A stretch of DNA of 64,000 nucleotides. Origin: JBCBTD01 sp039818825. Its GTDB lineage: Bacteria; Pseudomonadota; Alphaproteobacteria; Geminicoccales; Geminicoccaceae. This document shows, in pieces, positions 8,184 to 16,823 of the stretch (the stretch's first letter is position 1; each line of letters starts with the position of its first letter). The stretch spans positions 1-64,000 of the forward strand of contig JBCBTD010000012.1 of NCBI GenBank assembly GCA_039818825.1. Direction: 5' to 3'. The position numbers and the translations under genes were made by a program. The notes beneath the pieces are model-generated. The model was not told where the DNA came from. It saw only the letters and a program-made list of their open reading frames with translations, and did no database searches.

Positions 8184-10250
8184 TCACGCATCCGTGAGAC
8201 CGAAGCAATCGAGCAGGAATGCGTACTCTTCGGCGCGTTCGCGCAACTCGTCGTAGCGCCCCGATGCGCCAAAATGGCCGGCGTCCATGTTGGTGCGCAT
8301 GATCAACCGGTTCCCGTCGGTCTTCGCCGAGCGCAAGCGCGCCACCCACTTGGCCGGCTCCCAGTAAGTGACGCGGGGATCGCTCAGCCCGGCGCGGACG
8401 AACATCGGTGGATAGTCTCGCGCGGCGACGTTGTCGTAGGGCGAGTAGGCGCGGAGCCGGCGAAACGCCGTTTCGTCGCGCAGCGGATCGCCCCACTCGG
8501 GCCACTCGATCGGCGTCAGCGGCAGGCTCGCGTCGAGCATGGTGTTGAGCACGTCGACGAACGGCACCAGCGCCAACGCGCAGCGCCAAAGCTCCGGGCG
8601 CATGTTCAGCACCGCGCCGACCAGCATGCCGCCCGCGCTGCCGCCCTCGATCGCGATCTGTCCCGGCGTGGTGTAGCCGGCGGCGACCAGGTGTTCGGCA
8701 CAGGCGACGAAGTCGCCGAAGCTGTTGGTCTTCTTCTCCAGCTTGCCGTCGTCGTACCAGTGGCGCCCGAGCTCGTCGCCGCCGCGGACGTGGGCGATGG
8801 CGAAGGTCACGCCACGGTCCAGGAGTGACAACCGGCTACCGCGGAAGCTCGGATCGAGGCCCATGCCGTAGGCACCGTAGCCGTAGAGCAAGAGCGGGCC
8901 AGCGTCGCCGCTCCGGTCGGCCCGTCGGACCAGCGAGATCGGCACCTTGACCCCGTCCGCAGTGGTCGCCTCCAAGCGTTCGCTGACGTAGTCGTCCTTG
9001 GCGTAGCCGCTCGGGATTCGCTGCACCTTGAGCGTTTCGAGCCGGCCGTCGGCGAGGTGGAAGTCCATCACCGACGCCGGGCTGACCAACGAGCCGTAGC
9101 GCAACCTCAGCCGATCGGTGGCGAACTCCAGATTGGCGCCCAAGCCGGCGGCGTAGGTCGGTTCCGGCCAGGGCACCTGTAGCGTTCTGCCGTCGTCGGT
9201 CTCGACGCGGATCTGCACCAGGCCGCGCTCGCGGGTCACGGCCACGACGAACGTGGCGAACGGCACCGCGGCGACCAGGTAGACCTCGTCGGAGCCCGGG
9301 CGCAGCTCGCGCCAGTTCGGTTCGTCCGGTGTCGCCACCGGTGCTTCCACCAGTCGGAAGTTGCGGTGGTGGTCGTTGGTGACGATCAAGAGCCGGTCGC
9401 CGCGATGGCTGACGGCGTACTCATGCCCTTCGCGGCGCGGCGCCACGACGCGCGGCGGCGCCGTCGGGTCCGCGGTCGGGACGAGGTGCACCTCGGTGGT
9501 CGCGTGGGTCCCCGTGCCGATCATCACGAACGCGTCGCTGGGCATCCGGCCGACGCCGACGAAGAAGCCCGGATCGGTCTCCTCGAACACCACAGGGTCG
9601 GTCGCCGGGTCGGTGCCGAGCTGGTGTCGGCGGACCCGGAACGGACGCAGCTGGTCGTTCAGCTCGGTGTAGAACAACGTCCCGTCGTCGCCCCAGGCGA
9701 CCACGCCGGAGGTGTTGACGAGCCGGTCGGGACGCCGTGTCCCACTTTCGGGTTCGACGATCTCGACGACGTAGCGTTCGCTACCGTCGGTGTCGGTCGC
9801 GTAGGCCACGAGCCCATGGTCCGGCGACGGTGCATAGCTGCGCAAGTTGAAGTAGGCGTGGTCCGCGGCGAGCGCCGGCTCGTCGATGAACACGATCTCG
9901 CTGCCGCCCGCCTTCGGCACCCGATACCAGCGTCGGTACTGGACGCCCGGCGCGTAGCGCCAGCCGTAGAGCCAGTCCCCGTGGGGCGTCGGCACACTCG
10001 CCTCGTCCTCTTCGATCCGACCCTTGAACTCGCCGAACAGCCGTTCGGTGAGCGGCACCAGCGGTGCCATGATCGCGTCGGCGTACGCGTTCTCGGCGCG
10101 CAGGTGCTCCAGCACCGCGGGATCGTCGACCTCGGGATAGCCGGGGTCGCGCAGCCATGCGTACTCATCGAGCAGCACCTCGCCGTGGTAAGTCCGGCGG
10201 GTTTCGCGAATGGCGGCTACGGGTGGCTTCGGCGGCGTGGTCGACGTCAA
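8184..10250 (-). CDS. ptrB: Prolyl oligopeptidase family serine peptidase (oligopeptidase B type)
   Basis: A cytoplasmic S9-family peptidase of about 688 residues, the usual size of oligopeptidase B, which cleaves small peptides after basic residues. It has an N-terminal beta-propeller starting at DEYAWLRDPGYPEVDDPAVL and a C-terminal alpha/beta hydrolase domain. The nucleophile serine is in EGGSAGGMLVG, the region GYGAYGMGLDPSF precedes it, and the catalytic histidine is in DAGHFGASGRYD. I chose the TTG at 10250 because GGAGGG lies 5 bases before it. An ATG at 10292 would add 14 residues but has no ribosome-binding site. The start is therefore less certain than the identity. Confidence 0.95.
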   Translation of the reverse strand: MTSTTPPKPPVAAIRETRRTYHGEVLLDEYAWLRDPGYPEVDDPAVLEHLRAENAYADAIMAPLVPLTERLFGEFKGRIEEDEASVPTPHGDWLYGWRYAPGVQYRRWYRVPKAGGSEIVFIDEPALAADHAYFNLRSYAPSPDHGLVAYATDTDGSERYVVEIVEPESGTRRPDRLVNTSGVVAWGDDGTLFYTELNDQLRPFRVRRHQLGTDPATDPVVFEETDPGFFVGVGRMPSDAFVMIGTGTHATTEVHLVPTADPTAPPRVVAPRREGHEYAVSHRGDRLLIVTNDHHRNFRLVEAPVATPDEPNWRELRPGSDEVYLVAAVPFATFVVAVTRERGLVQIRVETDDGRTLQVPWPEPTYAAGLGANLEFATDRLRLRYGSLVSPASVMDFHLADGRLETLKVQRIPSGYAKDDYVSERLEATTADGVKVPISLVRRADRSGDAGPLLLYGYGAYGMGLDPSFRGSRLSLLDRGVTFAIAHVRGGDELGRHWYDDGKLEKKTNSFGDFVACAEHLVAAGYTTPGQIAIEGGSAGGMLVGAVLNMRPELWRCALALVPFVDVLNTMLDASLPLTPIEWPEWGDPLRDETAFRRLRAYSPYDNVAARDYPPMFVRAGLSDPRVTYWEPAKWVARLRSAKTDGNRLIMRTNMDAGHFGASGRYDELRERAEEYAFLLDCFGLTDA

Positions 10251-10368
10251 CGCGTCCCTCCTGCGGTCATCGTCGGCCGTCGGCCTGGACATCGGGCGCG
10301 GATTTTCGTGCCGCCCTGCGCTGGACCATTGACAGCCTGTGGCTATTAGATCGACTGAGTAACGTAGA

Positions 10369-11895
10369 ATGACATGTTTCGGCGGTGCTGCGTCGTCGGA
10401 TGATACGAACGCTGCTTGGTTTCGGCACCGGCCTGGAGTTTCCGAGTTGCATGCCACACGCCACGACCGTTGGCTGCGGCAGACCGCGGCTGGTTTGGCA
10501 TTGGCTGTCTTGTGGTACGGCGCTTGGCGGCTGGGCGCCGTTGCTGGCACCGAGGCTGACGCCAGCTTGTGGTATCCGCCCGCGGGGCTGACTCTGGCCC
10601 TCGCGCTGACGCTCGGGCCGCGGCATCTGGTCGTGTTGGTGATCGCTGTCGGCGGCGGATCGCTGCTGAGCGGCACGGCGATGGCGACGACCGAGTTCGG
10701 CGTGCCGCCGCTGCGCGCCATGACGTTCGCGCTGATCGGCGCTGCGGCCCATGCCGTGCCCTATGTCGCCGGCGCGATGCTGCTCCGCCGACATTGGCAC
10801 GCCTGGTGGCAACCGGGCGACGTTCGCCAGGTGGTCGCCCTGTTGGTCGCGACTCCACTCATGGCGGGGGCGGCTGCGATCGGCGGTTTCGTGGTGCTGC
10901 GCCTCGAAGGCGGGCCACTCGGCGTCGATGCCGCGACGACGGTCGCGACGTCGTTGCTCGGCGACTGGCTCGGGGCAGCGACGCTGGCGCCGATCCTGGT
11001 CTTGCTCCTGGTCGAGCCGTTGGCCCGTTGGCTCGGGCCCGGTGTCAACCCGGCAGCCCGCGCCGCCCTCGGGTGGGCGGTCGGTCGGCCGTCGTTGGTT
11101 CTCTGCGGCATTTCGATCGTCGCCGCCGCCTTGCCATTTGCTGCCGATCGGATCGACGTACCTCAGTTGCAGATGCTCCTCACCTTCCTCCCGGTGATCG
11201 CCGTGATGGTCGTCGCGCTCAGCGCGCCCACGCTCTGCGCGTTGGGTTCCGCGGCGATGATTGCGGCAGCCACCGCGACCGCGGGCGCCCGCTCGGCCGA
11301 CGTCATCCTCGACCCGCAGCTCGCCGCTCTTGCCATCGTCGTCGTCAGTCACCTGTCGATCGTGGTCACCGTTCTCCGCCGCGACAGTGGCCACGACGCT
11401 CTGACCGGCGTCGCCAACCGCCGGCGACTCGAGGAGTCCGCTTCGGTGTTCCTCGCCCGGCCGCCGGTGAGTGTCATCATGGTCGATCTGGACGACTTCA
11501 AGGCGTGGAACGACGCTTACGGCCACGCTGGCGGTGACGCGGTGCTCGTGGCGACCGCGCGCTATCTGCGCGGTTCGGTGCGCTCGTCCGACGTCGTCGC
11601 GCGGATCGGTGGCGACGAGTTCCTCCTGGTGGTTGCCGCCGACGTGCCGCACGCAGCGCGGATGGCGGAGCAGCTTCGTGTCGGTCTGGCCACCGTTCGG
11701 CCCCATGGCCGAGCGGCGCTCGTGGTCAGTGCGAGCTTCGGCGTGGCCGCCGTGGCTGGTGGCGGCCCGGCGGCACTCCGGCGCGCCATCGACGACGCCG
11801 GCCGGGCACTGCTCGACGCCAAACGCGCCGGCCGCAATCGCGCGGTCACCCAGTCCACGGCTGATCTCGCGGACGCCGGCCGTCACCCCGGCTGA
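10369..11895 (+). CDS. MASE1-domain membrane diguanylate cyclase
   Basis: A 508-residue integral membrane protein. The N-terminal half is a MASE1 sensor with about eight membrane segments and the hallmark WYPPAGLTLALAL near residues 68-80. The C-terminal half is a GGDEF domain (DALTGVANRRRL, then VVARIGGDEFLLV). Both the active site and the RxxD inhibitory site (RSSD, five residues upstream of GGDEF) are intact, so cyclic di-GMP synthesis with product inhibition is predicted. It is divergent from the oligopeptidase gene. Its last 13 bases overlap the convergent histidine kinase gene. Confidence 0.93.
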   Translation: MTCFGGAASSDDTNAAWFRHRPGVSELHATRHDRWLRQTAAGLALAVLWYGAWRLGAVAGTEADASLWYPPAGLTLALALTLGPRHLVVLVIAVGGGSLLSGTAMATTEFGVPPLRAMTFALIGAAAHAVPYVAGAMLLRRHWHAWWQPGDVRQVVALLVATPLMAGAAAIGGFVVLRLEGGPLGVDAATTVATSLLGDWLGAATLAPILVLLLVEPLARWLGPGVNPAARAALGWAVGRPSLVLCGISIVAAALPFAADRIDVPQLQMLLTFLPVIAVMVVALSAPTLCALGSAAMIAAATATAGARSADVILDPQLAALAIVVVSHLSIVVTVLRRDSGHDALTGVANRRRLEESASVFLARPPVSVIMVDLDDFKAWNDAYGHAGGDAVLVATARYLRGSVRSSDVVARIGGDEFLLVVAADVPHAARMAEQLRVGLATVRPHGRAALVVSASFGVAAVAGGGPAALRRAIDDAGRALLDAKRAGRNRAVTQSTADLADAGRHPG

Positions 11896-13271
11896 CGGCC
11901 CGGCATGACGCGGCGCGTAGGCTGGACGGCGGGCAGCGCCAACACCCCGGGCAGACGGAGTGTCGCGCGCAAACCGCCGAGCGGTCCTTCGCCGAGCACC
12001 AAACTGCCGCGGTAGAGCCGCGCATGATCGGCGACGATGGCGAGGCCGAGGCCGGAGCCCGGCACGCTCTCGTCGAGCCGCCGGCCGCGTTCGATGACGC
12101 TGGTGCGCTCGCTCTCCGGCAGGCCCGGCCCGTCGTCGTCGACGTGGACGACGAAGCCGCCCTCGGTTGGCTCGACGCCGATCTCGACATCCCGCGTCGC
12201 CCACTTGCACGCGTTGTCCAAGAGGTTCCCGAGCATCTCCAGAAAGTCTTCTCGTTCGCCTCGAAAGACGGCGTCGATTTGCTGCTGACGGCGCAACACG
12301 ACGCCACGGGCACCGTAGATCTTGGCCAGAGTGCGCACCAACTCGTCGACGATCGGCGAGACCGGCACGCGGGCGGCGGTGCTGCCGGCGGCGCCGGCCA
12401 TGCGGGCGCGTGCCAGATGATGGGTGATGAGGCGCTCGACCCGGGGCAGTTGGCGGCGAGCGGCGTCCGCCAGCCGGTGGTCGTCGCCGCGCTCGGCCTC
12501 GTTGGAAAGGATCGAAAGCGGCGTTTTCAAGGCATGGGCGAGATTGCCGCCGTGGGCACGGGCGCGCTCGATGACGTCCTGGTTGTAGGCGAGCAGGGAG
12601 TTCAGCTCGGCGACCACCGGTTCCAGTTCCGTTGGAAACGTGCCGTCGAGCCGCTCGTCGTCGCCGGCGCGGACCTTCTGCAACCCCGCCTGCAGCCGAG
12701 CAAGCGGGCGAAGGCCGAAGGCGACCTGAACCAGCACGCCGGCGACCAGCGCTGCGCCCAGCATTGCCAAGGCGATCGCCACCGTCACCGAGAATCGCGC
12801 GGTTTCGCGGGTCAGGCTGGCGGTGTCGCCCGCGACCCGGAACCGATAGATCCGGCCGTCGATCATCACCGGCCGGCTCAGCATTCGCAGCCGTTGGCCC
12901 AAGGGACCGATGACCCGCGCCATCTCCAGCGCCGCGCGCGGCAGCTCCGTGTCCCAGAGCGAGCGCGAGTGCTCCACCTGCTCAGGTGCCTCGACCTGCC
13001 AGTACCAGCCCGAGAACGGTTCGCGGAACCGCGGCTCGCCAGGGGGAACGCCGACCATGAGGTCGCCTTCTGGGGTGACGTCGACGACGCCGACGAGGCC
13101 GTCCATCAGCACGTCAAGCCGATCGTCGAAGGCGGCGGACACGCTCCGAGCGAAGATCCACGAGAGCGCGACACCACCGCAGGCGAAGACCACGAGCGAC
13201 CAAAGGCTGGCGAGCACGACCAGCCGCCCGGCCAGCGATTTCGGGCGAAAGCGCGTCAGCGCCTTGAGCAT
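11883..13271 (-). CDS. Sensor histidine kinase, PhoQ/FeuQ-like
   Basis: A 462-residue membrane kinase with two membrane segments (about residues 15-40 and 163-187) enclosing a periplasmic sensor, then a HAMP region. The H-box is GGNLAHALKTPLSIL and the ATPase domain carries NLLDNACKWA, DDDGPGLP and GSGLGLAIV. The H-box wording is typical of the PhoQ/FeuQ group in proteobacteria. Its start overlaps the response regulator stop by one base (TGATG), so they form a single operon. The signal cannot be read from the sequence; divalent cations or envelope stress are possible by analogy. Confidence 0.94.
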   Translation of the reverse strand: MLKALTRFRPKSLAGRLVVLASLWSLVVFACGGVALSWIFARSVSAAFDDRLDVLMDGLVGVVDVTPEGDLMVGVPPGEPRFREPFSGWYWQVEAPEQVEHSRSLWDTELPRAALEMARVIGPLGQRLRMLSRPVMIDGRIYRFRVAGDTASLTRETARFSVTVAIALAMLGAALVAGVLVQVAFGLRPLARLQAGLQKVRAGDDERLDGTFPTELEPVVAELNSLLAYNQDVIERARAHGGNLAHALKTPLSILSNEAERGDDHRLADAARRQLPRVERLITHHLARARMAGAAGSTAARVPVSPIVDELVRTLAKIYGARGVVLRRQQQIDAVFRGEREDFLEMLGNLLDNACKWATRDVEIGVEPTEGGFVVHVDDDGPGLPESERTSVIERGRRLDESVPGSGLGLAIVADHARLYRGSLVLGEGPLGGLRATLRLPGVLALPAVQPTRRVMPGRQPG

Positions 13272-13942
13272 CAGCCTCCGCTTTCGGGGTCGACCAGCCG
13301 ATAGCCGAGCCCGCGGACGGTTTCGATCAGGTCAGCGCCGAGCTTGCGCCGCAGCCGGCCGATGAACACTTCGATGGTGTTGCTGTCGCGGTCGAAGTCC
13401 TGGTCGTAGATGTGTTCGGTCAGCTCGGTCCGCGAGATCACCCGGCCGGGGTGGTGCATCAGGTAGGCGAGCACCCGGAACTCGTGGCCGGTGAGCCGGA
13501 CCGGCTCGCCGTCGACGGTGACGGTCGCCGCGCGCGTATCGAGGCGGATCGAGCCGCAGGCCAGCTCGGCCGAGGCATGACCCGAAGCGCGTCGGATCAG
13601 GGCCCGCACACGAGCCATGACTTCGGCCATGTGGAACGGCTTGGCGACGTAGTCGTCGGCGCCGGCGTCGATGCCGGCGACCTTGTCGCTCCACCGATCG
13701 CGCGCCGTCAGCACCAGGACCGGCATCTGCCGACCGGCACGGCGCCAGCGCTCCAGCACCTTCAGCCCGTCGAGCTGCGGCAGGCCGAGATCGAGGATGA
13801 CCGCGTCATAAGGCTCGGTGTTGCCGAGATGGAGGGCGTCTTCGCCACCCGTTGCGAGGTCGACCGCGTAGCCGGCCGCGACCAAGGCTTCCTTCAGCTG
13901 CTCGGCGAGGTCGAACTCGTCTTCGGCGACCAGGACACGCAT
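13271..13942 (-). CDS. OmpR-family response regulator, PhoP/FeuP-like
   Basis: A 223-residue regulator with a receiver domain (acidic pocket EDE, phosphoacceptor Asp in ILDLGLPQLDG, Thr in LTARD, Lys in AKPF) and a C-terminal winged-helix domain (SNTIEVFIGRLRRKLG, ETVRGLGYRL). It is the upstream gene of a two-gene operon with the PhoQ-like kinase, overlapping by one base. The roughly 125-base region upstream, before PhzF, shows no convincing direct-repeat PhoP box by eye. Confidence 0.96.
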   Translation of the reverse strand: MRVLVAEDEFDLAEQLKEALVAAGYAVDLATGGEDALHLGNTEPYDAVILDLGLPQLDGLKVLERWRRAGRQMPVLVLTARDRWSDKVAGIDAGADDYVAKPFHMAEVMARVRALIRRASGHASAELACGSIRLDTRAATVTVDGEPVRLTGHEFRVLAYLMHHPGRVISRTELTEHIYDQDFDRDSNTIEVFIGRLRRKLGADLIETVRGLGYRLVDPESGG

Positions 13943-14069
13943 GACGTCAGTCGGCGGCGCGGACCGGGCCCGCGGGCAGGGTGGAAGGCGTTCTCCTCAT
14001 GACGAACCTCGTGCCGAACGGGCGCTGAAACCGTCGTGAACGGTCGATGCGCCCAAACTTGCCCCGGGT

Positions 14070-14975
14070 TCACGCCGCCGGCAATGCCAGCCAGCCGTCG
14101 GCGACCATCACGGCGGCGCCGGTGACATGCACGGCGGTGACGATACCGCCCGTCTTGTCGGCTCGAACGTCGAGCCGTGACGGGCGGCCCATTTCGATCC
14201 CCTGTGCCAAACGGTACGCGAGGCTCCCATCGGCGCTAGGTGCCAGGGTGGCGAGCAGCCCGCCGAGGCCCGCCGCGGCGCTCCCAGTGGCCGGGTCTTC
14301 TTCGATGCCCATCTCGGGGACGAACACGCGCACGCGGAAATCCTCCGCGTCCCCGCTGACCGGGGTGTAGCAGACGATCCCGTGGCGTGCGCCTGGGCTC
14401 GGCAGTCGCGCCAGGGTCGACCGGTCGGGCCGGGCGCGGGCCAGGGCGTCGAGGCTGGCGAGCCGGGCAAACAAGAACGGGAGCCCGGCACCCGAGTCGA
14501 CCGGTTCATGCGGTTCCGTCATCACGTCGCCGGGCGTGAGGCGCAGCGCCTCGGCAACCGCTTCGTGGCCAGTGGTCGTGCCTTGGGTCGGCGCCAGCGG
14601 TGCGGTCACGGTCGCCCGCGCCGCGTCGCTGTCGATGCTGATGGCGGTCGGCCCGGCGTCGAGGTCGAACGCGAACCGCTCGCCCTCTGGCGACAGCGCC
14701 AGATAGCCTTCGGCGGTGAGGGCGAGCGCGGCGCCGATGGTCGGGTGCCCGGCGAACGGCAGCTCGGCTTCGGGTGTGAAGATCCGCAGCCGCCGGACGC
14801 AGTCGGAGCGCCGGCTCGGCAGCGCGAACACCGTCTCGGAGAAGCCGAACTCACGCGCAACGGCGGCGAAGGTCGGCTCCGTCAACGGCCGCGCGTCGAA
14901 GACCACCGCCAGGCGGTTGCCGGCGAACGCGCGGTCGGTGAACACATCGAGGATCTGGAACCGCGCGCGCGCCAA
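14070..14975 (-). CDS. PhzF family isomerase-like protein
   Basis: A 301-residue protein of the PhzF/YddE fold. The N-terminus QILDVFTDRAFAGNRLAVVF and the motifs FGFSETVFALP and FTPEAELPFAGHPTIGAA are the family hallmarks, with the catalytic glutamate expected in SETVF. The second half has the equivalent EDPATGSAAAGLGG. Only some members take part in phenazine synthesis, no other phz genes are near, and the real substrate is unknown. It starts three bases after the DUF1127 gene and is probably transcribed with it. Confidence 0.93.
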   Translation of the reverse strand: MARARFQILDVFTDRAFAGNRLAVVFDARPLTEPTFAAVAREFGFSETVFALPSRRSDCVRRLRIFTPEAELPFAGHPTIGAALALTAEGYLALSPEGERFAFDLDAGPTAISIDSDAARATVTAPLAPTQGTTTGHEAVAEALRLTPGDVMTEPHEPVDSGAGLPFLFARLASLDALARARPDRSTLARLPSPGARHGIVCYTPVSGDAEDFRVRVFVPEMGIEEDPATGSAAAGLGGLLATLAPSADGSLAYRLAQGIEMGRPSRLDVRADKTGGIVTAVHVTGAAVMVADGWLALPAA

Positions 14976-14978
14976 CGC

Positions 14979-15185
14979 TCAGTCCGCCCAGAACGGCTTG
15001 GCCGCTTCCTTGAGGACGTCGTGGCGGGTCAAGCCCAAGTCACGCAGCATGCGATCGTCGAGCTCGGCCAGCGCCCGGCGCTGCTTCGAGCGGATGTACC
15101 AAGTGCGGACGGCGGTAAGCAGCCGAGCGCCGAACGACGGGCCATCCGCACGAGATGGTATTGTAAGGGTCCAATTTGTGAACAT
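14979..15185 (-). CDS. DUF1127 (YjiS-like) small protein
   Basis: A 68-residue protein whose C-terminal half carries the DUF1127 signature ALAELDDRMLRDLGLTRHDV. Small DUF1127 proteins are abundant in Alphaproteobacteria, and some short members have been linked to RNA turnover and nutrient response. The N-terminal 30 residues are variable. GGAGG lies 10 bases before the ATG. The gene is divergent from a MocR regulator, a frequent pairing, so it may be a target of that regulator. Confidence 0.93.
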   Translation of the reverse strand: MFTNWTLTIPSRADGPSFGARLLTAVRTWYIRSKQRRALAELDDRMLRDLGLTRHDVLKEAAKPFWAD

Positions 15186-15201
15186 GGCCGGAACACCTCC
15201 G

Positions 15202-15219
15202 CATTGATGCCATTCAATG
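15202..15219. promoter_or_regulatory. Inverted repeat in the DUF1127/MocR divergent region
   Basis: The arms CATTGA and TCAATG (15202-15207 and 15214-15219) are perfect reverse complements separated by six bases. They lie between the proposed DUF1127 promoter and its start codon, at a place where a bound regulator could block transcription. This could be a second operator for the neighbouring MocR protein, but its half-site differs from that of the repeat at 15254-15270. Confidence 0.35.
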
Positions 15220-15246
15220 TATGGTATTGACGAATGTGTGGGTCAA
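15218..15246 (-). promoter_or_regulatory. Possible promoter of the DUF1127-phzF pair
   Basis: On the minus strand TTGACC (15246-15241) and CATACA (15223-15218) are separated by 17 bases, a reasonable sigma-70-like pair pointing at the DUF1127 gene. The -10 match is moderate. The element interleaves with the promoter-like sequence for the divergent MocR gene. Confidence 0.35.
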
Positions 15247-15256
15247 GGCGAATATT
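15227..15256 (+). promoter_or_regulatory. Possible promoter of the MocR gene
   Basis: TTGACG (15227-15232) and AATATT (15251-15256) are 18 bases apart. Initiation seven bases later would fall at or next to the ATG at 15263, giving a leaderless mRNA. This agrees with the lack of any ribosome-binding sequence before that ATG. The -10 region runs into the perfect inverted repeat at 15254-15270. Confidence 0.35.
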
Positions 15257-15270
15257 GTCACCATGACAAT
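15254..15270. promoter_or_regulatory. Perfect inverted repeat over the MocR start codon, probable operator
   Basis: ATTGTCA (15254-15260) and TGACAAT (15264-15270) are perfect reverse complements around a three-base centre. The repeat covers the -10 region and the start codon of the MocR gene. GntR/MocR proteins bind such dyads and commonly repress themselves, so this is a good candidate autoregulatory operator. Binding is inferred. Confidence 0.5.
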
Positions 15271-16672
15271 TCTCTCTGCCGATGTTGCAGCTCGCCCCGG
15301 TCCGCGCTACCGCGCGCTGGCCGACGCCATCGCCGATGCGATTGCCGACGGTCGGTTGGCGGTGGGCACGCGGCTGCCGCCGCAGCGCGAGCTCGCGACG
15401 ACGTTGGGCGTCACCGTCGGCACGGTAGGCCGCGCCTACGACGTGGCCGCGCAGCGCCAGCTGGTCAGCGCCCAGGTCGGTCGCGGGACGTTCGTCGCCG
15501 AACCGCCGGAGGGGCCGCTGACGCACGACGTCATGACCGGTCGGGAGATGTCGCCGGTGGACCCCGGCTATCCGGCGATGGACCTCCGCACCAACCAGCC
15601 GGTCATCGACTGCCACGCCGAGCTGGCGGCCGCGGCCAGCGAGATTGCCGATGGCGCGGCCGACCCGGCGCTGTTCCTCGGCTACCCGCCGACCGTCGGC
15701 CACCGCGTCGACCTGCTGGCGGGGGCTGCGTGGTTGGCGCGCCATGGCGTCGACTGCGATCCCGACGACGTCATGGTCACGGCCGGCGCCCAGGGCGCTT
15801 TGGCCGTCGCCGTTACCGCGCTCAGCCGTCCGGGCGACGTCCTGCTGGCCTGTGGCCTCAGCTATCCGCACTTCCACGATCTGGGCGGGCTACTGGGCCT
15901 TCGGCGCCATGCCGTGGAGGCTGACGACCAGGGCATCTGCCCCGACGCACTGGACGTCGCCTGCCGCGACACCGGCGGCCGGCTGTTGGTCCTCAACCCG
16001 ACCTTGCACAACCCGACCGGCGGCACGCTCACGCCCGAGCGTCGGCGGGCGATCGTCGCGGTGGCCCGCGCCCACGACCTGATCCTGGTCGAGGACGACG
16101 TCTACGGCCTGCTCTTGCCCGACCCGCCGGAGCCGATACGCAACCTGGCGCCCGAGCGGACGATCTACTTGACCAGCATCTCCAAGACGTTGGCACCGGG
16201 TCTGCGGCTCGGCTTCCTGGTGGCACCCCCAGCGCTCCGCGCCCGGCTGGTCGATGCGCAGCACACCATGCTGCTGGGGTTGCCGCCATTGGCGGCGCGG
16301 TTGTTCCGCCACTGGCTCGACAGCGGTCTCGCCGACCGGGTGGTCGACCACCAGCGCTCGGAAACCGAGGCGCGTCAGGTGCTCGCGCGGCGGGTCCTCG
16401 GACCGCTCGCCCCGAACGCACGGACCGAGGGCCACCATCTTTGGTTGCGTGTCCCCGGCCGTTGGCGGGCCAGCGCCTTGGTCGATCGGTTGCGCGCGGC
16501 CGACGTCCACGTCCTCGCCGGCGACCTGTTCGCCTTCGGCCGCGCCCGTGTGCCGAACGCCATCCGTCTGGCCCTCAGCGGCGCCGTCGATCGCGCCAGC
16601 CTGGAGCGGGCGATGGAGATCCTGGTCCGCACCGTGGAGCAAGATGCCCGCGGCCACGAGGTTTGTGCCTGA
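15263..16672 (+). CDS. MocR-type PLP-dependent transcriptional regulator
   Basis: A GntR-type winged helix (residues about 10-75: YRALADAIADAIADGRL, GTRLPPQRELATTLGVT, VGTVGRAYD) is fused to a fold-type I aminotransferase domain (about 95-455). The PLP lysine is expected in SISKTLAPGLRLGF, and NPTLHNPTGG is also conserved. Such proteins sense amino acids, amines or vitamin B6 forms. I chose the ATG at 15263 over an in-frame ATG at 15221, because the GntR domain begins a few residues later and promoter-like elements lie between the two. It is divergent from DUF1127/phzF, the most likely targets apart from itself. Confidence 0.94.
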   Translation: MTILSADVAARPGPRYRALADAIADAIADGRLAVGTRLPPQRELATTLGVTVGTVGRAYDVAAQRQLVSAQVGRGTFVAEPPEGPLTHDVMTGREMSPVDPGYPAMDLRTNQPVIDCHAELAAAASEIADGAADPALFLGYPPTVGHRVDLLAGAAWLARHGVDCDPDDVMVTAGAQGALAVAVTALSRPGDVLLACGLSYPHFHDLGGLLGLRRHAVEADDQGICPDALDVACRDTGGRLLVLNPTLHNPTGGTLTPERRRAIVAVARAHDLILVEDDVYGLLLPDPPEPIRNLAPERTIYLTSISKTLAPGLRLGFLVAPPALRARLVDAQHTMLLGLPPLAARLFRHWLDSGLADRVVDHQRSETEARQVLARRVLGPLAPNARTEGHHLWLRVPGRWRASALVDRLRAADVHVLAGDLFAFGRARVPNAIRLALSGAVDRASLERAMEILVRTVEQDARGHEVCA

Positions 16673-16823
16673 GCGAAGGCCCAGACGCCCCTGGTGATCG
16701 GCCCGTCGTGGCGGTATATCTTGATCAAGAAGGCAGCGGCCCCGATGGGTACGCTGTCCGATTGGGGAGGCCCGCCGCGACAGCCTGCTGCCGTCGCCGC
16801 CCGGGCCGCAGGCGGAGCTTGGG

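Noticed and set aside
10329..10334. TTGACA before the MASE1-GGDEF gene
   Set aside because: No acceptable -10 hexamer at 16-18 bases downstream, so I did not call a promoter.
12024..13304. 426-residue open frame on the plus strand
   Set aside because: Antisense to the PhoQ-like kinase; His/Asp/Gln-rich shadow.
16719..16728. CTTGATCAAG palindrome between the MocR gene and the acyl-CoA ligase
   Set aside because: Ten bases only, expected by chance at this scale, with no adjacent promoter elements.
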